This document shows, piece by piece, positions 8,475 to 17,771 of a stretch of 38,422 nucleotides of DNA. Both the position numbers and the translations under genes were made by a program. Each line of letters opens with the position of its first letter. Positions within the stretch are counted from its first letter, which is position 1. The DNA lies in the NCBI GenBank assembly GCA_002167285.1, contig NHDG01000048.1, positions 1 through 38,422 on the forward strand, written 5' to 3'. This DNA comes from Planctomycetia bacterium TMED53 (GTDB taxonomy: Bacteria; Planctomycetota; UBA8108; UBA1146). The notes below the pieces were generated by a model, which was given only the letters and a program-made list of their open reading frames with translations, made no database searches and was not told the DNA's origin.

Positions 8475-9572
8475 ATGAAGAGTGGATCGAGACAACTGCG
8501 TGGCAGGTCGAGCTTTCCTTTACTGTGGGTTGTCTCGATCACTCTGTTGAATGGGTGTCAACCCGCACCAGAGTACCAGAGCCGAACGATCCCTGAGGCG
8601 GTCCACCCTGTTTTGGTAGACGCTGACATGGGTGTGAGATTTGGTGCCCGTAAAGCGGAGAGCCAAAGCTCTCCTTCTCCTGAATTGATTTACAATCTTC
8701 CGGAAGGTTGGATCGAGCTTCCGGTGACCTCTATGCGCCGTATGAATTTACGGATCGCAGGTGACCCCCGTACTGAGTGCTACCTGACGGTCTTTCAAGG
8801 TGGCGGAAGCCTTCGCGATAACATCGATCGCTGGTGTCAGCAGATGGGGCGGGACCCCCTTCCTGACGAAGAGTTGGCCGCGCTTCCGAAGGCGAATCTC
8901 CTCGGCATGGAGGGTGTTCGTTTCGAGATCGACGGCAACTTTGACGGCGGCATGAGTTCTTCCGCCGTTGAAGACGCCAAAATGATCGCCTACATTCTCC
9001 CCCTCGGTGGAGCTACCGTCTTTTTTAAAGCGACCGGCCCCAGGGAATTGCTGATTGCAGAGGCTGAAACACTCAACCAGTTTGTTGAAGAGTTACGCCT
9101 CTCCCATGCCCAAACCACTCAACCCCCCCCGCAACAATCAGGTGCCTCCCCTTTGACTTGGGATACCCCCGAAGGGTGGACAACTCTCGGCAGAAAGCCG
9201 ATGCGTGAAGTCACCTTTGTCGCTGGACCTGAAGCTCGCTGCTGGATCACCATCCTTGGTGGTGACGGCGGCGGGACACTAGCCAACGTCAACCGTTGGC
9301 GCAACGAAATGGATCAGCCCCCCCTTCAAGAGGGCGACCTCGCTTCACTTCCAACGATGCCGATGCTCGGAGGCGACGCATACGTCGTCGAAGCCCAAGG
9401 TTCTTATTCCAGTATGGGCTCAGCGGAGGAAGCGGATTGGGCGTTGATCGGCTTGATTCGTAATCTCGAGGGCAAGGCCGTTTTCATCAAACTGGTGGGT
9501 CCAAAGGGCGAGGTCGAAGCTGCCCGAGGCGGTCTAGAATTCCTGGCTCAATCAGTGAAGGAGCGCGAATGA
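8475..9572 (+). CDS. Lipoprotein with a tandemly duplicated domain, in cytochrome c maturation operon
   Basis: This is a 365-residue protein with a lipoprotein signal (hydrophobic stretch ending LLNGC, Cys at about residue 28). The mature part contains two copies of one domain of about 130 residues, at roughly 77-215 and 228-362. Each begins LPEGWIELP or TPEGWTTLG, continues with a stretch like MRRMNLRIAGDPRTECYLTV or MREVTFVAGPEARCWITI, then a Trp-containing segment (DRWCQQMG, NRWRNEMD) and an LPLGG/LEGKAVF strand near the end. Its stop overlaps the resB start by four bases (ATGA), so it is translationally coupled to the cytochrome maturation genes. No function is known to me; a role in heme or apocytochrome handling is inference from position. 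AGGAG precedes ATG 8475. Confidence 0.75.
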   Translation: MKSGSRQLRGRSSFPLLWVVSITLLNGCQPAPEYQSRTIPEAVHPVLVDADMGVRFGARKAESQSSPSPELIYNLPEGWIELPVTSMRRMNLRIAGDPRTECYLTVFQGGGSLRDNIDRWCQQMGRDPLPDEELAALPKANLLGMEGVRFEIDGNFDGGMSSSAVEDAKMIAYILPLGGATVFFKATGPRELLIAEAETLNQFVEELRLSHAQTTQPPPQQSGASPLTWDTPEGWTTLGRKPMREVTFVAGPEARCWITILGGDGGGTLANVNRWRNEMDQPPLQEGDLASLPTMPMLGGDAYVVEAQGSYSSMGSAEEADWALIGLIRNLEGKAVFIKLVGPKGEVEAARGGLEFLAQSVKERE

Positions 9573-10771
9573 GTTCGTCGAAGTCTTCTTTCTGGGATTC
9601 CGAGTTCATCAAAACTTTTGGATCACTCGGCCTCGCTGCCGCCATGATGACACTTCTCTTGATCCTGACCTTCTTAGGCACCATGGATCAGACCAACATG
9701 GGGATTTACCAGGCGCAAAAAAAATATTTTGAGTCCTTGATCGTGAAAGAACCCTGGGGTGCACCGTTCCTGCTTCTGCCTGGCGGCATGACATGCATGA
9801 TCATCTTCACACTGAACCTTCTTATCGGTGGGATATTAAGGTTACGGCTCAATAAGAATAATCTCGGGGTGTTTGTCATCCATGTGGGTATTGCCCTGAT
9901 GATGAGTGCAGGCCTGGTCAAGCTGATGGCCGGACAGGAAGGCTACCTGCGACTTTGGGAGAACCAGAAATCCTCGGAATACATCAGTCACCACGAATGG
10001 GAAGTATCGGTATTTGAAGCCGAAACAGGAAACGTCACAGAAAAGACACTCCATGAAGAGTTTTGGCGCGGTTCTGATTTCCTAACTGTTCCCCCAACGG
10101 CTGGCTTGCCGCTTCATCTGAATTTGCAGTTTCTTTATGGCAACTGCAGGCCACAGATGGTCACCGCCGGAGAAAAATTACCTGAAGACACCATCATCAT
10201 CGATGACTGGTATCTGAAGCCTGAAGTGATGGATCCTGAAAATGAACGCAACATGCCAGGATTGGTGGTTTGGGTTCACAAAGATGCCGAAGACAAGGAA
10301 GCCGCCAAGGAAAACAAGAGCTTCCTATGGGGCGGCCAAAACTACCCCTGGACCATACAGATCGATGGCAAAACCTGGGTGGTCGCACTCCGTAAAGTAC
10401 GTCACTCGATGCCCTTCACGATTCAACTCGACAACTTCGAAAAAGTCGATTACCCCGGAATCACGATGGCCAAGGAGTTTCGTAGCGACGTGACCCAAAT
10501 TTCTGAGGGATCCCAACGCAATGTGCGCATCGAAATGAACGACCCCCTCCGCGATCAAGGATTGATTCTCTTCCAATCCTCCTGGGGGCCGCCGGATGCC
10601 AAGCCCGGGGATGAGTTGTTCAGCGTCTTCGCTGTCGTCCACAACCCTTCCGATCATTGGCCCCTATACTCTTGCATCATTATTGCTTTGGGAATGGGCC
10701 TAGCATTCGTTCAGAAATTCCTCGCCTACGGACGACGTCAATCGAAACGATTGCAAAAGGAGGCATCATGA
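9569..10771 (+). CDS. resB: ResB/Ccs1-like cytochrome c biogenesis protein
   Basis: ResB is half of the System II synthetase that moves heme across the membrane and joins it to apocytochromes c. The 400-residue protein has the family topology: a first membrane helix (LGLAAAMMTLLLILTFLGT), a second (GGMTCMIIFTLNLLIGGIL), a third (VFVIHVGIALMMSAGLVKL), a large outer domain, and a last helix near the C-terminus (YSCIIIALGMGLAFVQKFL). The outer domain ends in DPLRDQGLILFQSSW, typical of ResB. It overlaps the lipoprotein gene upstream and ccsA downstream by a few bases each, so all three are coupled. Confidence 0.88.
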   Translation: MSSSKSSFWDSEFIKTFGSLGLAAAMMTLLLILTFLGTMDQTNMGIYQAQKKYFESLIVKEPWGAPFLLLPGGMTCMIIFTLNLLIGGILRLRLNKNNLGVFVIHVGIALMMSAGLVKLMAGQEGYLRLWENQKSSEYISHHEWEVSVFEAETGNVTEKTLHEEFWRGSDFLTVPPTAGLPLHLNLQFLYGNCRPQMVTAGEKLPEDTIIIDDWYLKPEVMDPENERNMPGLVVWVHKDAEDKEAAKENKSFLWGGQNYPWTIQIDGKTWVVALRKVRHSMPFTIQLDNFEKVDYPGITMAKEFRSDVTQISEGSQRNVRIEMNDPLRDQGLILFQSSWGPPDAKPGDELFSVFAVVHNPSDHWPLYSCIIIALGMGLAFVQKFLAYGRRQSKRLQKEAS

Positions 10772-12819
10772 AACTCCACCTCCAAAGTCTATTGATCACA
10801 ACTTTGATTCTTCTGCTGGCGGCACCGACAACCACTGGTGCCCTTTTTGGCCAAGATGATCAAAGTGCCATCACTAACGAACCCATCTCTGCCAAAGAGA
10901 GTCGCGAACCTTGGTCGGAAGAAATTATCGATACCGTTTCGCAATGGCCGATCCAGCATGGCGGGCGCGTAAAGCCCTTCCAAACCTTTGCCGGATTCCT
11001 GATGCTCAAGGCCAATGGCAGGCGCTCTCTTCAACTGGAGAATGAGAAACTGGGGCCAGTCGCATGGGCCCTCGATTTCATGTATTACCCGGAAATCGCC
11101 AAGCAGTACCGCTGTATTCATGTTCCGAATGCGGAAGTTCTGACTGGCATCGGCTTTGACACGACAGATTTCCGGCGCAGTGATCGATACAGTTTCTCCC
11201 AATTGGAGCCGGTACTCCCGGCCCTCTTTGAAAGTGCGCGAAAGACGACTCAAGCGAAGCCAGAAGCCAAAGAGTGGACTCTGGTAGAACGCCAAACGAT
11301 TCAGTTGATGCAAGACATTCGCGAACTCGAAGTCTTGATCTATTCGATGGATTCAGCTCGTTATTCCTTTGGTCTCAACACCATCGACGAGTTGATCGCG
11401 ATCTTCGGTGAGAACCCGGGCCCGGGATACTCTCCTATCCTCGCGCACATCGATGAAATGGCAGAGTTGACCGACCGTGACAACCTGATGGCGCTCTCGG
11501 AAGAGAGACGACCCATCGTGATCGAAGCGCTTCGAAGCTTGCAGGAAGACTTAATCCGCTCGCTGGAGATCTCTTCGATGGGATACAGCTGGTTTCCTCC
11601 CGAAGAAGTCGTCGTAACTGAAGAAAACCTTCCCGTGGTTTGGACGACCTCCTCCGAGGTCATCCAAGAAGCTTTGGTCATGAAGGAAACGGTACAACGC
11701 GCCGAAGCACTACGCAGCCTCGAGCAGCTCCCTTACTTGATCAACGATCGTGCAGAATTTTTGGTTCAAGCCACTATTTTCGGCACGACCCTGAGAAACT
11801 TGGCGGCAATCCATGATTCTGGAAAGCACCTCTCGACAGAGGTGGCCTTCTACAACATGGATTACTTCCTCAAGGCGCTGGTCATTTTCCTTCTTGGATT
11901 CATCGTCAGCTGTCTCGGTTGGCTCGTTCCTCAAAGCAAAACTCCAAAAAAGATCACATGGGCCATGAGTCTCGTCGGAGTGGGACTCCTCATCACAGGT
12001 GTCACCATTCGCTGCATCATTCAAGGACGGCCTCCGGTCACCACACTCTATGAGACCATCCTTTTCATCACCGGTTGTTGCGTACTCACCGCGTTGGTTC
12101 TGGAGTACTACGATCGCCGCAATATTGCTTTGACCGTCTCCACTTTCCTTGGCGCACTCGGCTGCTTCCTCAGCAATCGATACGAACTGAAAGAAGCGGT
12201 CACCGCCGGTGACACCATGCCCAGCTTGGTGGCAGTCCTCGATACCAACTTCTGGCTTTCAACCCATGTGACGACAGTGACCCTTGGTTATGCCGCAGGC
12301 TTATTGGCGGCAGCGATTTCCCACGTTTGGATCTTCTCAAAGCTCTTCGGCGTCAAGAAATCAGACCCTGGCTATTACAAAAGCTTGACCCGCATGGTCT
12401 ATGGCACGATCTGCTTCGGTCTCTTTTTCAGCATCGTCGGCACCATCCTTGGCGGGATTTGGGCCAATTACTCCTGGGGACGCTTTTGGGGTTGGGATCC
12501 GAAGGAGAATGGCGCGCTGATGATCTGCCTGGCAGAGTTGATCATCCTGCACCTGCGCATGGGTGGATACATCCGTGATCGCGGTGTACACATCCTCAGT
12601 GTCGGCAATGCCATGATCATCGCGTTCTCTTGGTGGGGCGTTAATTTGCTCGGCGTCGGCCTACACAGCTACGGATTCACCGACGGAGTCTTCAAGTTGC
12701 TCGCAGGCTTCTTCGCTCTCGAGTTGATCGTTATGGGAATTGGGCTCTTCCAAGTGGGTGGCGGAGGAGATACCAAACCACCTTCACCCCCCCCGGAATC
12801 GCCCTTGCCGAGTTCATGA
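10768..12819 (+). CDS. ccsA: CcsA cytochrome c synthase subunit with long N-terminal periplasmic domain
   Basis: CcsA is the heme-handling and ligation subunit of System II. ATG 10768 follows AAAAGGAGG, so the frame open from 10657 over-calls the start. The 683-residue protein begins with a signal-like helix. It then has a large domain of about 330 residues whose opening (SQWPIQHGGRVKPFQTFAG) resembles the N-terminal part of the fused CcsA proteins seen in Bacteroidetes and Planctomycetes. From about residue 370 it has a series of membrane helices and the diagnostic tryptophan-rich WWD segment, WGRFWGWDPKENGAL. The C-terminus is Pro/Ser rich. The stop overlaps the next start (ATGA at 12816-12819). 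Confidence 0.92.
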   Translation: MKLHLQSLLITTLILLLAAPTTTGALFGQDDQSAITNEPISAKESREPWSEEIIDTVSQWPIQHGGRVKPFQTFAGFLMLKANGRRSLQLENEKLGPVAWALDFMYYPEIAKQYRCIHVPNAEVLTGIGFDTTDFRRSDRYSFSQLEPVLPALFESARKTTQAKPEAKEWTLVERQTIQLMQDIRELEVLIYSMDSARYSFGLNTIDELIAIFGENPGPGYSPILAHIDEMAELTDRDNLMALSEERRPIVIEALRSLQEDLIRSLEISSMGYSWFPPEEVVVTEENLPVVWTTSSEVIQEALVMKETVQRAEALRSLEQLPYLINDRAEFLVQATIFGTTLRNLAAIHDSGKHLSTEVAFYNMDYFLKALVIFLLGFIVSCLGWLVPQSKTPKKITWAMSLVGVGLLITGVTIRCIIQGRPPVTTLYETILFITGCCVLTALVLEYYDRRNIALTVSTFLGALGCFLSNRYELKEAVTAGDTMPSLVAVLDTNFWLSTHVTTVTLGYAAGLLAAAISHVWIFSKLFGVKKSDPGYYKSLTRMVYGTICFGLFFSIVGTILGGIWANYSWGRFWGWDPKENGALMICLAELIILHLRMGGYIRDRGVHILSVGNAMIIAFSWWGVNLLGVGLHSYGFTDGVFKLLAGFFALELIVMGIGLFQVGGGGDTKPPSPPPESPLPSS

Positions 12820-13505
12820 TTTCCGTGCCCCAATCTTTGGAGTTGATCGTTTTCGATCTCGATGGAACTTTGATCGACTCCATTGGCGACATTGCGTCGG
12901 CCGTCAATCAGTTCCGATCTTCAAGGGGAAGAGATCATCACTCGGAGGAGGTCGTACGCGCTGCAGTCGGCCACGGTGCCCGCTACTTGTGTAAAGAGCT
13001 TCTCACCGATCTCGCTCATACTGACGAATCGCCTGAAGCTCTCTATCAAGAATTTCGCAAGATCTACATCGCAGAGGCCAGCCACCCAGATCACCGGATA
13101 AGCTGGCTACCCGGAGCACACCGTGCGTTGGATCACCTCCAAACGCTCGGTCTTACCGCAGCCATCCTGACGAACAAACCACAAAAGGTGACGGCGGTCC
13201 TTCAACCTCAATTATTCAATGCGTTTCCCTGGAGCCATATTCATTGCCCAGAGGATGCTCTCGCCCCGAAGCCGAACCCCAGCGGGCTGAAAAACCTCAT
13301 CGAACTGAATCGAACAACTCCCCAAAAAACGATGCTCGTGGGTGATTCCGCTGTCGATTTCTCGACCGGAAAATCAGCTCAGGTCTTCACAGTCGGTCTA
13401 AGGGGAGGTTATGGTCAGACTACGCCACCAGAGCCGGATCATTGGATCGATGCCTTGACCGATTTGATTCCGCTTTTGAATGATCTATCCCGAGAGGAGA
13501 AGTGA
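12816..13505 (+). CDS. HAD-family phosphatase, phosphoglycolate phosphatase-like
   Basis: This is a soluble 229-residue HAD hydrolase. Motif I is FDLDGTLIDS with the nucleophile and acid/base aspartates, motif II is the Thr in ILTNKPQK, motif III is the Lys in APKPNPSG, and motif IV is LVGDSAVDFSTG. The helical cap between motifs I and II is the C1 type of the phosphoglycolate phosphatase (Gph) group. In that role it would clear 2-phosphoglycolate, a product of DNA 3'-end repair as well as of photorespiration. That would suit its coupling to an AP endonuclease next door, but the substrate is inference. It starts inside the ccsA stop codon and ends next to the endonuclease IV start. Confidence 0.85.
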   Translation: MISVPQSLELIVFDLDGTLIDSIGDIASAVNQFRSSRGRDHHSEEVVRAAVGHGARYLCKELLTDLAHTDESPEALYQEFRKIYIAEASHPDHRISWLPGAHRALDHLQTLGLTAAILTNKPQKVTAVLQPQLFNAFPWSHIHCPEDALAPKPNPSGLKNLIELNRTTPQKTMLVGDSAVDFSTGKSAQVFTVGLRGGYGQTTPPEPDHWIDALTDLIPLLNDLSREEK

Positions 13506-13507
13506 GG

Positions 13508-14416
13508 ATGGCCACCGCCACTGCCGGACAAAGAAAACTGCGACGAAGCTTCAGTGATCCTGAAGATCGTCATTGCCTAGGTAGTCATCTCTCCGTTTCT
13601 GGAGGCCCATGGAAAGCCGTGGAGGAAGCGATCGAACTGGATATTCGCGCGCTGCAAATCTTCACCAAGAACGCCAGTCGTTGGGTACAAAAGCCGATCG
13701 ATCCTAAGCATGTCGAAAAATTCCATGCCGCCATCGCAGAATGGGGTTCCCACCCACTGCTCAGTCATGATTCCTACCTCATCAATCTCGCTTCTCCAAA
13801 GGAAGAGTTGTTTCAGAAATCCATCGCTGCCTTCACCGATGAATTAGAGCGTGCTGAATTACTGGGGCTTGATTTTCTCGTCATGCATCCTGGAGCTCAC
13901 GTCGGCAGCGGTGTTGAAGCCGGCATCGAAAGAATCGCCGTTGGTATGCGCGAATCCTTCGAACGAGTCCCCTATGTCAAAACAAGGGTTCTCCTCGAAA
14001 ACACTGCCGGTGGCGGATCAACGATGGGGCGATCCTTTGAAGAACTTCGGGATCTGCTCGCCGCCATCGATACACCCGAACGCACCGGTACCTGCATCGA
14101 TACCTGCCACATGTTTGCCGCCGGGTACGAGCTTCGAACCGAAGAAGGCTATCAGGAGACGATGAAGAAACTCGACAAAGTCCTCGGGGCCCGTCGTGTT
14201 TTCGCACTGCACCTCAATGACAGCAAGGGAGATCTCGGCAGCCATCTCGATCGTCATATGCACATTGGAGACGGCTTGATCGGCAAAAAGGGGTTCCAGT
14301 TCGTCATGCAGGATGATCGCTTTGCGGGGATTCCAAAAATCCTCGAGACACCCAAAGTCGAAGACATGGATCAACAAAATCTATCATTGTTGAAAAAGCT
14401 GGCAAAAAAGAAGTGA
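13508..14416 (+). CDS. nfo: Endonuclease IV (AP endonuclease)
   Basis: This enzyme cuts DNA 5' to abasic sites and removes blocked 3' ends. The protein of about 302 residues is the usual length and retains the zinc-site motifs of the family in order: GSHLSVSGG, LSHDSYLINLASP, VMHPGAHVGSG, LLENTAGGGSTMG, CIDTCHMFAAGY, ALHLNDSKGDLGSHLDRHMHIGDG and a final LETP. GAGGAG lies eight bases before ATG 13508, which makes it a better start than GTG 13502, two bases from the same site. It follows the HAD phosphatase with almost no spacer and is followed after seven bases by the UGA-containing zinc-ribbon gene. Confidence 0.94.
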   Translation: MATATAGQRKLRRSFSDPEDRHCLGSHLSVSGGPWKAVEEAIELDIRALQIFTKNASRWVQKPIDPKHVEKFHAAIAEWGSHPLLSHDSYLINLASPKEELFQKSIAAFTDELERAELLGLDFLVMHPGAHVGSGVEAGIERIAVGMRESFERVPYVKTRVLLENTAGGGSTMGRSFEELRDLLAAIDTPERTGTCIDTCHMFAAGYELRTEEGYQETMKKLDKVLGARRVFALHLNDSKGDLGSHLDRHMHIGDGLIGKKGFQFVMQDDRFAGIPKILETPKVEDMDQQNLSLLKKLAKKK

Positions 14417-14423
14417 GGCTCCG

Positions 14424-14774
14424 ATGAACCTTGACTATAACTCCGAGGATAACCCAGAGGAGAGTCCAGAGGATTGGGTTCCCATCGCCAAAGGTGGCCC
14501 AGCAGAAATTCGAGCCCTCGCTGAAATACTTGAAAGTGCGGGAATCGCTCCAAAAGTCACCACTGTTCCCGGCGGCTGAGGAACCAAACTGATTCTCGCG
14601 GTCGCGAGATTAACCCTGCAGGCGACTCAGCAGGTTATGGAAACCCTAGCGATAGAAAACTCGCCACAGGAACCCACCGAATCAGATTCTGAATTTCCTA
14701 CCTGTCCTGCATGCACAGCAAACATTCCCGCCAATTGCGAAGAATGCCCCGATTGCGGGATTCGACTTCAGTAA
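14424..14774 (+). CDS. Candidate selenoprotein: DUF2007-like domain plus C-terminal zinc ribbon, Sec at codon 52
   Basis: Reading TGA 14577-14579 as selenocysteine gives one frame of 116 residues; reading it as stop leaves a 51-residue stub. The N-terminal part (DWVPIAKGGPAEIRALAEIL, then ESAGI) resembles the beta-alpha-beta start of DUF2007-type signal-transducing proteins. The local sequence is PGG-Sec-GTKLILAVA. After the TGA the same frame continues for 64 codons with no stop and ends in a zinc ribbon with Cys94, Cys97, Cys105, Cys108 and Cys111 (CPAC...CEECPDCG), closing with TAA. A GAGG ribosome site lies five bases before ATG 14424, and the gene follows nfo by seven bases. A hairpin at 14594-14609 fits a bacterial SECIS. 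I know the family only loosely; the Sec reading is inferred from frame, domain content and hairpin. Confidence 0.8.
14594..14609 (+). promoter_or_regulatory. SECIS-like hairpin after the TGA of the zinc-ribbon gene
   Basis: A perfect six-base-pair stem, TCTCGC (14594-14599) with GCGAGA (14604-14609), closes a GGTC loop. The loop starts 21 bases after the TGA. The E. coli fdhF SECIS also has a GGUC apical loop, starting about 19 bases after its UGA, so loop and spacing match the known SelB-binding design. Confidence 0.75.
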
Positions 14775-14818
14775 TCTTCACAAGTTAGCCCTCAAAGAGG
14801 GATAAAGCCCCACTTAAT

Positions 14819-14857
14819 AAAAACTGGGCCGTGCTCCCCAATAGGAACACGGCCCAG
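14819..14857 (-). terminator. Intrinsic terminator of the dockerin gene
   Basis: On the minus strand a ten-base-pair stem (CTGGGCCGTG with CACGGCCCAG, arms at 14824-14833 and 14848-14857) is followed at once by TTTTTATT (T tract 14819-14823). It lies 15 bases beyond the stop of the minus-strand dockerin gene and faces the convergent zinc-ribbon gene. Confidence 0.85.
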
Positions 14858-14872
14858 CCCATGGTGTCCTCG

Positions 14873-17536
14873 TTATGGACAGCCCTCGCTCCCAAACTCA
14901 CAATCCAGAGAGTCGACTGTAGGATCCACTCCACAATCTGGGAAAGGTGCTGGCGGCGGCTCTGAACCGGAAAAGAGAAGGCCCAATAGTGCTATGGGGT
15001 CAGCGACATCAATCGCACCATCATCATTGGTATCCTGGGCATCCTTACAACTGCTATCTCCTCCGGAGAAGAGATAAGTCAATCCGTAGACCGCATCGCC
15101 AATGTCGATTCCACCATCAACATTCGCATCTCCACGAATGAATTGAGGATTCGGACTCCCAGAATCTCCTAAAACGGAGACCAATCTATCGACAAACAAT
15201 TCTTCATTACCCGAGTATCCCCTCAAGAGAGTGGACGAAGTCAAAACTTTGTAACCAACAGTCGCAGTGGCTCCGGTCTTGAAAACTGCGGTCACCTCTC
15301 CAAAAGCGGAAGTACTTCTCAAGATGGCTCCCGAAGAATCACCTATTGGCAACAATTGATCAGCGAACTCACCCGCAGCGGAATACTCAGTACTCAAATC
15401 AGAGAGATCCAACCCGAATCCAGAATCTAATCCTTCTAATTCAACAAGTGCATCGGCAATCGGCTCAGAGCCTTCAATCGAAAAACCGCAAAGGTTTCTG
15501 AAATCAGCAGAGAAGACATCCAGATTTGAGGACTCGAGATACAAAGATCCACCACCGAGAAGGAACTCTGTCAAGACCCCTTCATTGCTCGGCGAAACCG
15601 TATCCGTGCTTCCTTGCGCCCCTTCACCAAACAGCGCCCAAACAACCGGCTTCTCATTCGGGGTGGTACTTCCAAGATCTGCCCATTGAACCGTTGCGAG
15701 GGCTGAATCTCCCAAAACAATTTTTGGGGTCCTTCCACCAGATTCCAGACCCGATACCAGACAAACCGACTCTTGAGGGTCCCGTTCGTTTGGAATCCAA
15801 ATAAGATCAGTGGCATCTGGAAAGTCGATCACTGGGCTAGAATCAATGCTCACCGTTTTCCGAGTAGGATTGCATGTGACATCCGTCGGATTAAAAACCA
15901 GTTCGTACCGATGATATCCATTCGGATTCTCATCCACATAGGTGGTCCCCACCACCTCAGCCATCACTACTCCATCTCTAATAACGACGACATCGGTAAT
16001 CGATCCTGGATCCACAGGCTCCCAATCAATCACAACAACTGGCAAGTCACCCGGCCATTGAACCGTCGGCGTGACAACGACAGGGGGCAAGCAATCACAG
16101 GTGGTGCAAAGCACATTTGTGCTGGGGGAAACTGAGATCACGTCAGGAGGAACATCCGTAAAGCCCTGAGCTCCGAATACTTGAACCTCGAGGCCGATGG
16201 CCAATACTTCACGCCCCTCGACAGAAAGGTTGAGATCTTGCTCATTGCAACCGGTGCTCAGTGAAGAGGTCGAAGTGCGTCCAACCCGACAATCACGATT
16301 GTCGTAATAACCGGTCCCCAGAGGCACTGAGACTTCGCTGATTCCTGTAAAAGTAAAGCTGTTGTCAGGCTCTGCGTACACACTGGTCGCCGTGTTTCTC
16401 CAGTGAACAGTTCCATACTTTTTGGCCGCAATAAAATTACCACCCACACTAAACTGAACCAGAGCTGAAGCGGATTGATCTGCGGCAAAGGTCAACGTGC
16501 CATTATCACCGTATCGCAAAGTCCCGTTAGAAATGCTTGATTGCCCAGGCAGAATACCGGGGAGAAAATTGTACCACTGGACATTCCCTACATTGTCGAC
16601 TTGAAACAATTGGCTACCGGGATTGTCAAAATACGGCTGCATATAATGACCGACGACTGCAACCCCTCCGGGAATAACTCTTAATGATTCTCCAGAAGTG
16701 ACGTCCAGATTTTCAGTTCCATTATCCTGAATCGTAAATGCAGGGTATCGAAATCCAGCCAAAAAATTTCCTTCAGAGTCCATCGTCAATAATATCGTAT
16801 CCGTCATAGATGAAGCTGCTGCATTAGAGGGGGGTTCGGGGTTGAGCATATGACCAGTGACGACAAAGTTCCCATTTGGCAACTCTTCCACATCCTTGAA
16901 GTGCGTCTGAGCCGTTTCTGTTACATCAGTAGAATAAAACTTCAACCAAACCAGATTTCCAGCGTCGTCGATACGAAGTAAAAATCCCACATCGTCAAAT
17001 GGCAAGGAAGAGCCTTCCAGAACTGTCCCGCATAAAATGTAACCATTCTGACAAGGCTTCATCTCGATCTTTGTTGAGTACTTCCTGAATGGTGCCGCCC
17101 CATAACGGAATGTCCATTGAGGAGTTCCGACGTCACTGGTTTGCATGACAAACACACTCGACTCCTGCACGGCTCCGGTTAAATCCCAGCTTCCAGTTGT
17201 TCCAGCAAGAACATATCTTTCAGGATCCGAATTCGAAAGACGTACAGCTGATCCCTGAGTGACGTCCAGAAGGCGATATAGATTCTTCCAAGCGACGGTA
17301 CAATCCGTGTTCAAGCGTGTCAGAGTGGCCGACCGGCCTACCGGAGGAGCGGGTCAGGTGTAGACATATATATTGTTTTCACCCGAGATAATATATCCGC
17401 CATCGACGGTCTTCTCGATGCAACTGGGGTTATCGCTATCCGTGGTTCCCAAGTATTGGTGAAAAGTTTGACCAACCGCAAGATTCGCCCAAAGGGTCAT
17501 TAGACAAAACACTGAAAAACTGGTGAAGATTTTCAT
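14873..17536 (-). CDS. Large exported dockerin protein with one in-frame TGA (candidate Sec at codon 61, or an interrupted gene)
   Basis: One frame runs from ATG 17536 (after GGAGGG) to TAA 14873, broken only by TGA at 17356-17354. The first 60 codons encode a signal peptide (MKIFTSFSVFCLMTLWANLA, then VGQ) and the start of the mature domain (VDGGYIISGE). The rest, 826 codons, continues it with LTRLNTDCTVAWKN and several similar strands (VLAGTTGSWD, NLVWLKFYS, GNFVVTGHM), as in beta-propeller-like secreted proteins. The C-terminus has two dockerin repeats (RGDANVDGGIDIGDA, DTNDDGAIDVADP) and a Cys/Pro tail. The domain is cut mid-strand by the TGA, so the two pieces are one gene. A GGUC-loop hairpin 20 bases after the TGA supports selenocysteine. 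Against it, no redox partner motif is obvious (Y-T-Sec-P-A-P-P). A nonsense mutation or base error would look the same. Confidence 0.7.
17325..17341 (-). promoter_or_regulatory. SECIS-like hairpin after the TGA of the dockerin gene
   Basis: On the minus strand, GGCC (17338-17335) pairs with GGCC (17330-17327) around a GGTC loop (17334-17331). A bulged A at 17339 separates this from a GT:AC extension (17341-17340 with 17326-17325). The loop starts 20 bases after the TGA. The bulge plus GGUC loop is like the fdhF SECIS layout, but the stem is short. Confidence 0.55.
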
Positions 17537-17721
17537 ATTCCCTCCTTCATTGTGCCTATCCACAAAGAATCCGGTTCATTTGTAAAACAGGACAATACTT
17601 AGGTGCAGGAATATCGGAGGGCCCTATTTAAAGAAGAGCGCATATATCTCCAAAAGTGATCTATGGCTCAATAAGGATTTTAAACGAATCTCCTGGACAA
17701 CTAAAATTGAGTTTTTCAAGG

Positions 17722-17737
17722 CGAAGGGTGACCTTCG
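17722..17737. other. Small hairpin downstream of the minus-strand unknown gene
   Basis: CGAAGG and CCTTCG form a six-base-pair stem with a four-base loop, 35 bases past the stop of the gene at 17772-19124. No T tract follows on the minus strand, so termination here is only possible. The rest of the 17537-17771 spacer must hold the promoter of the dockerin gene; I see no other feature in it. Confidence 0.3.
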
Positions 17738-17771
17738 GAAATACCCAAGAACCGCGAGTGATTGGACTTAT

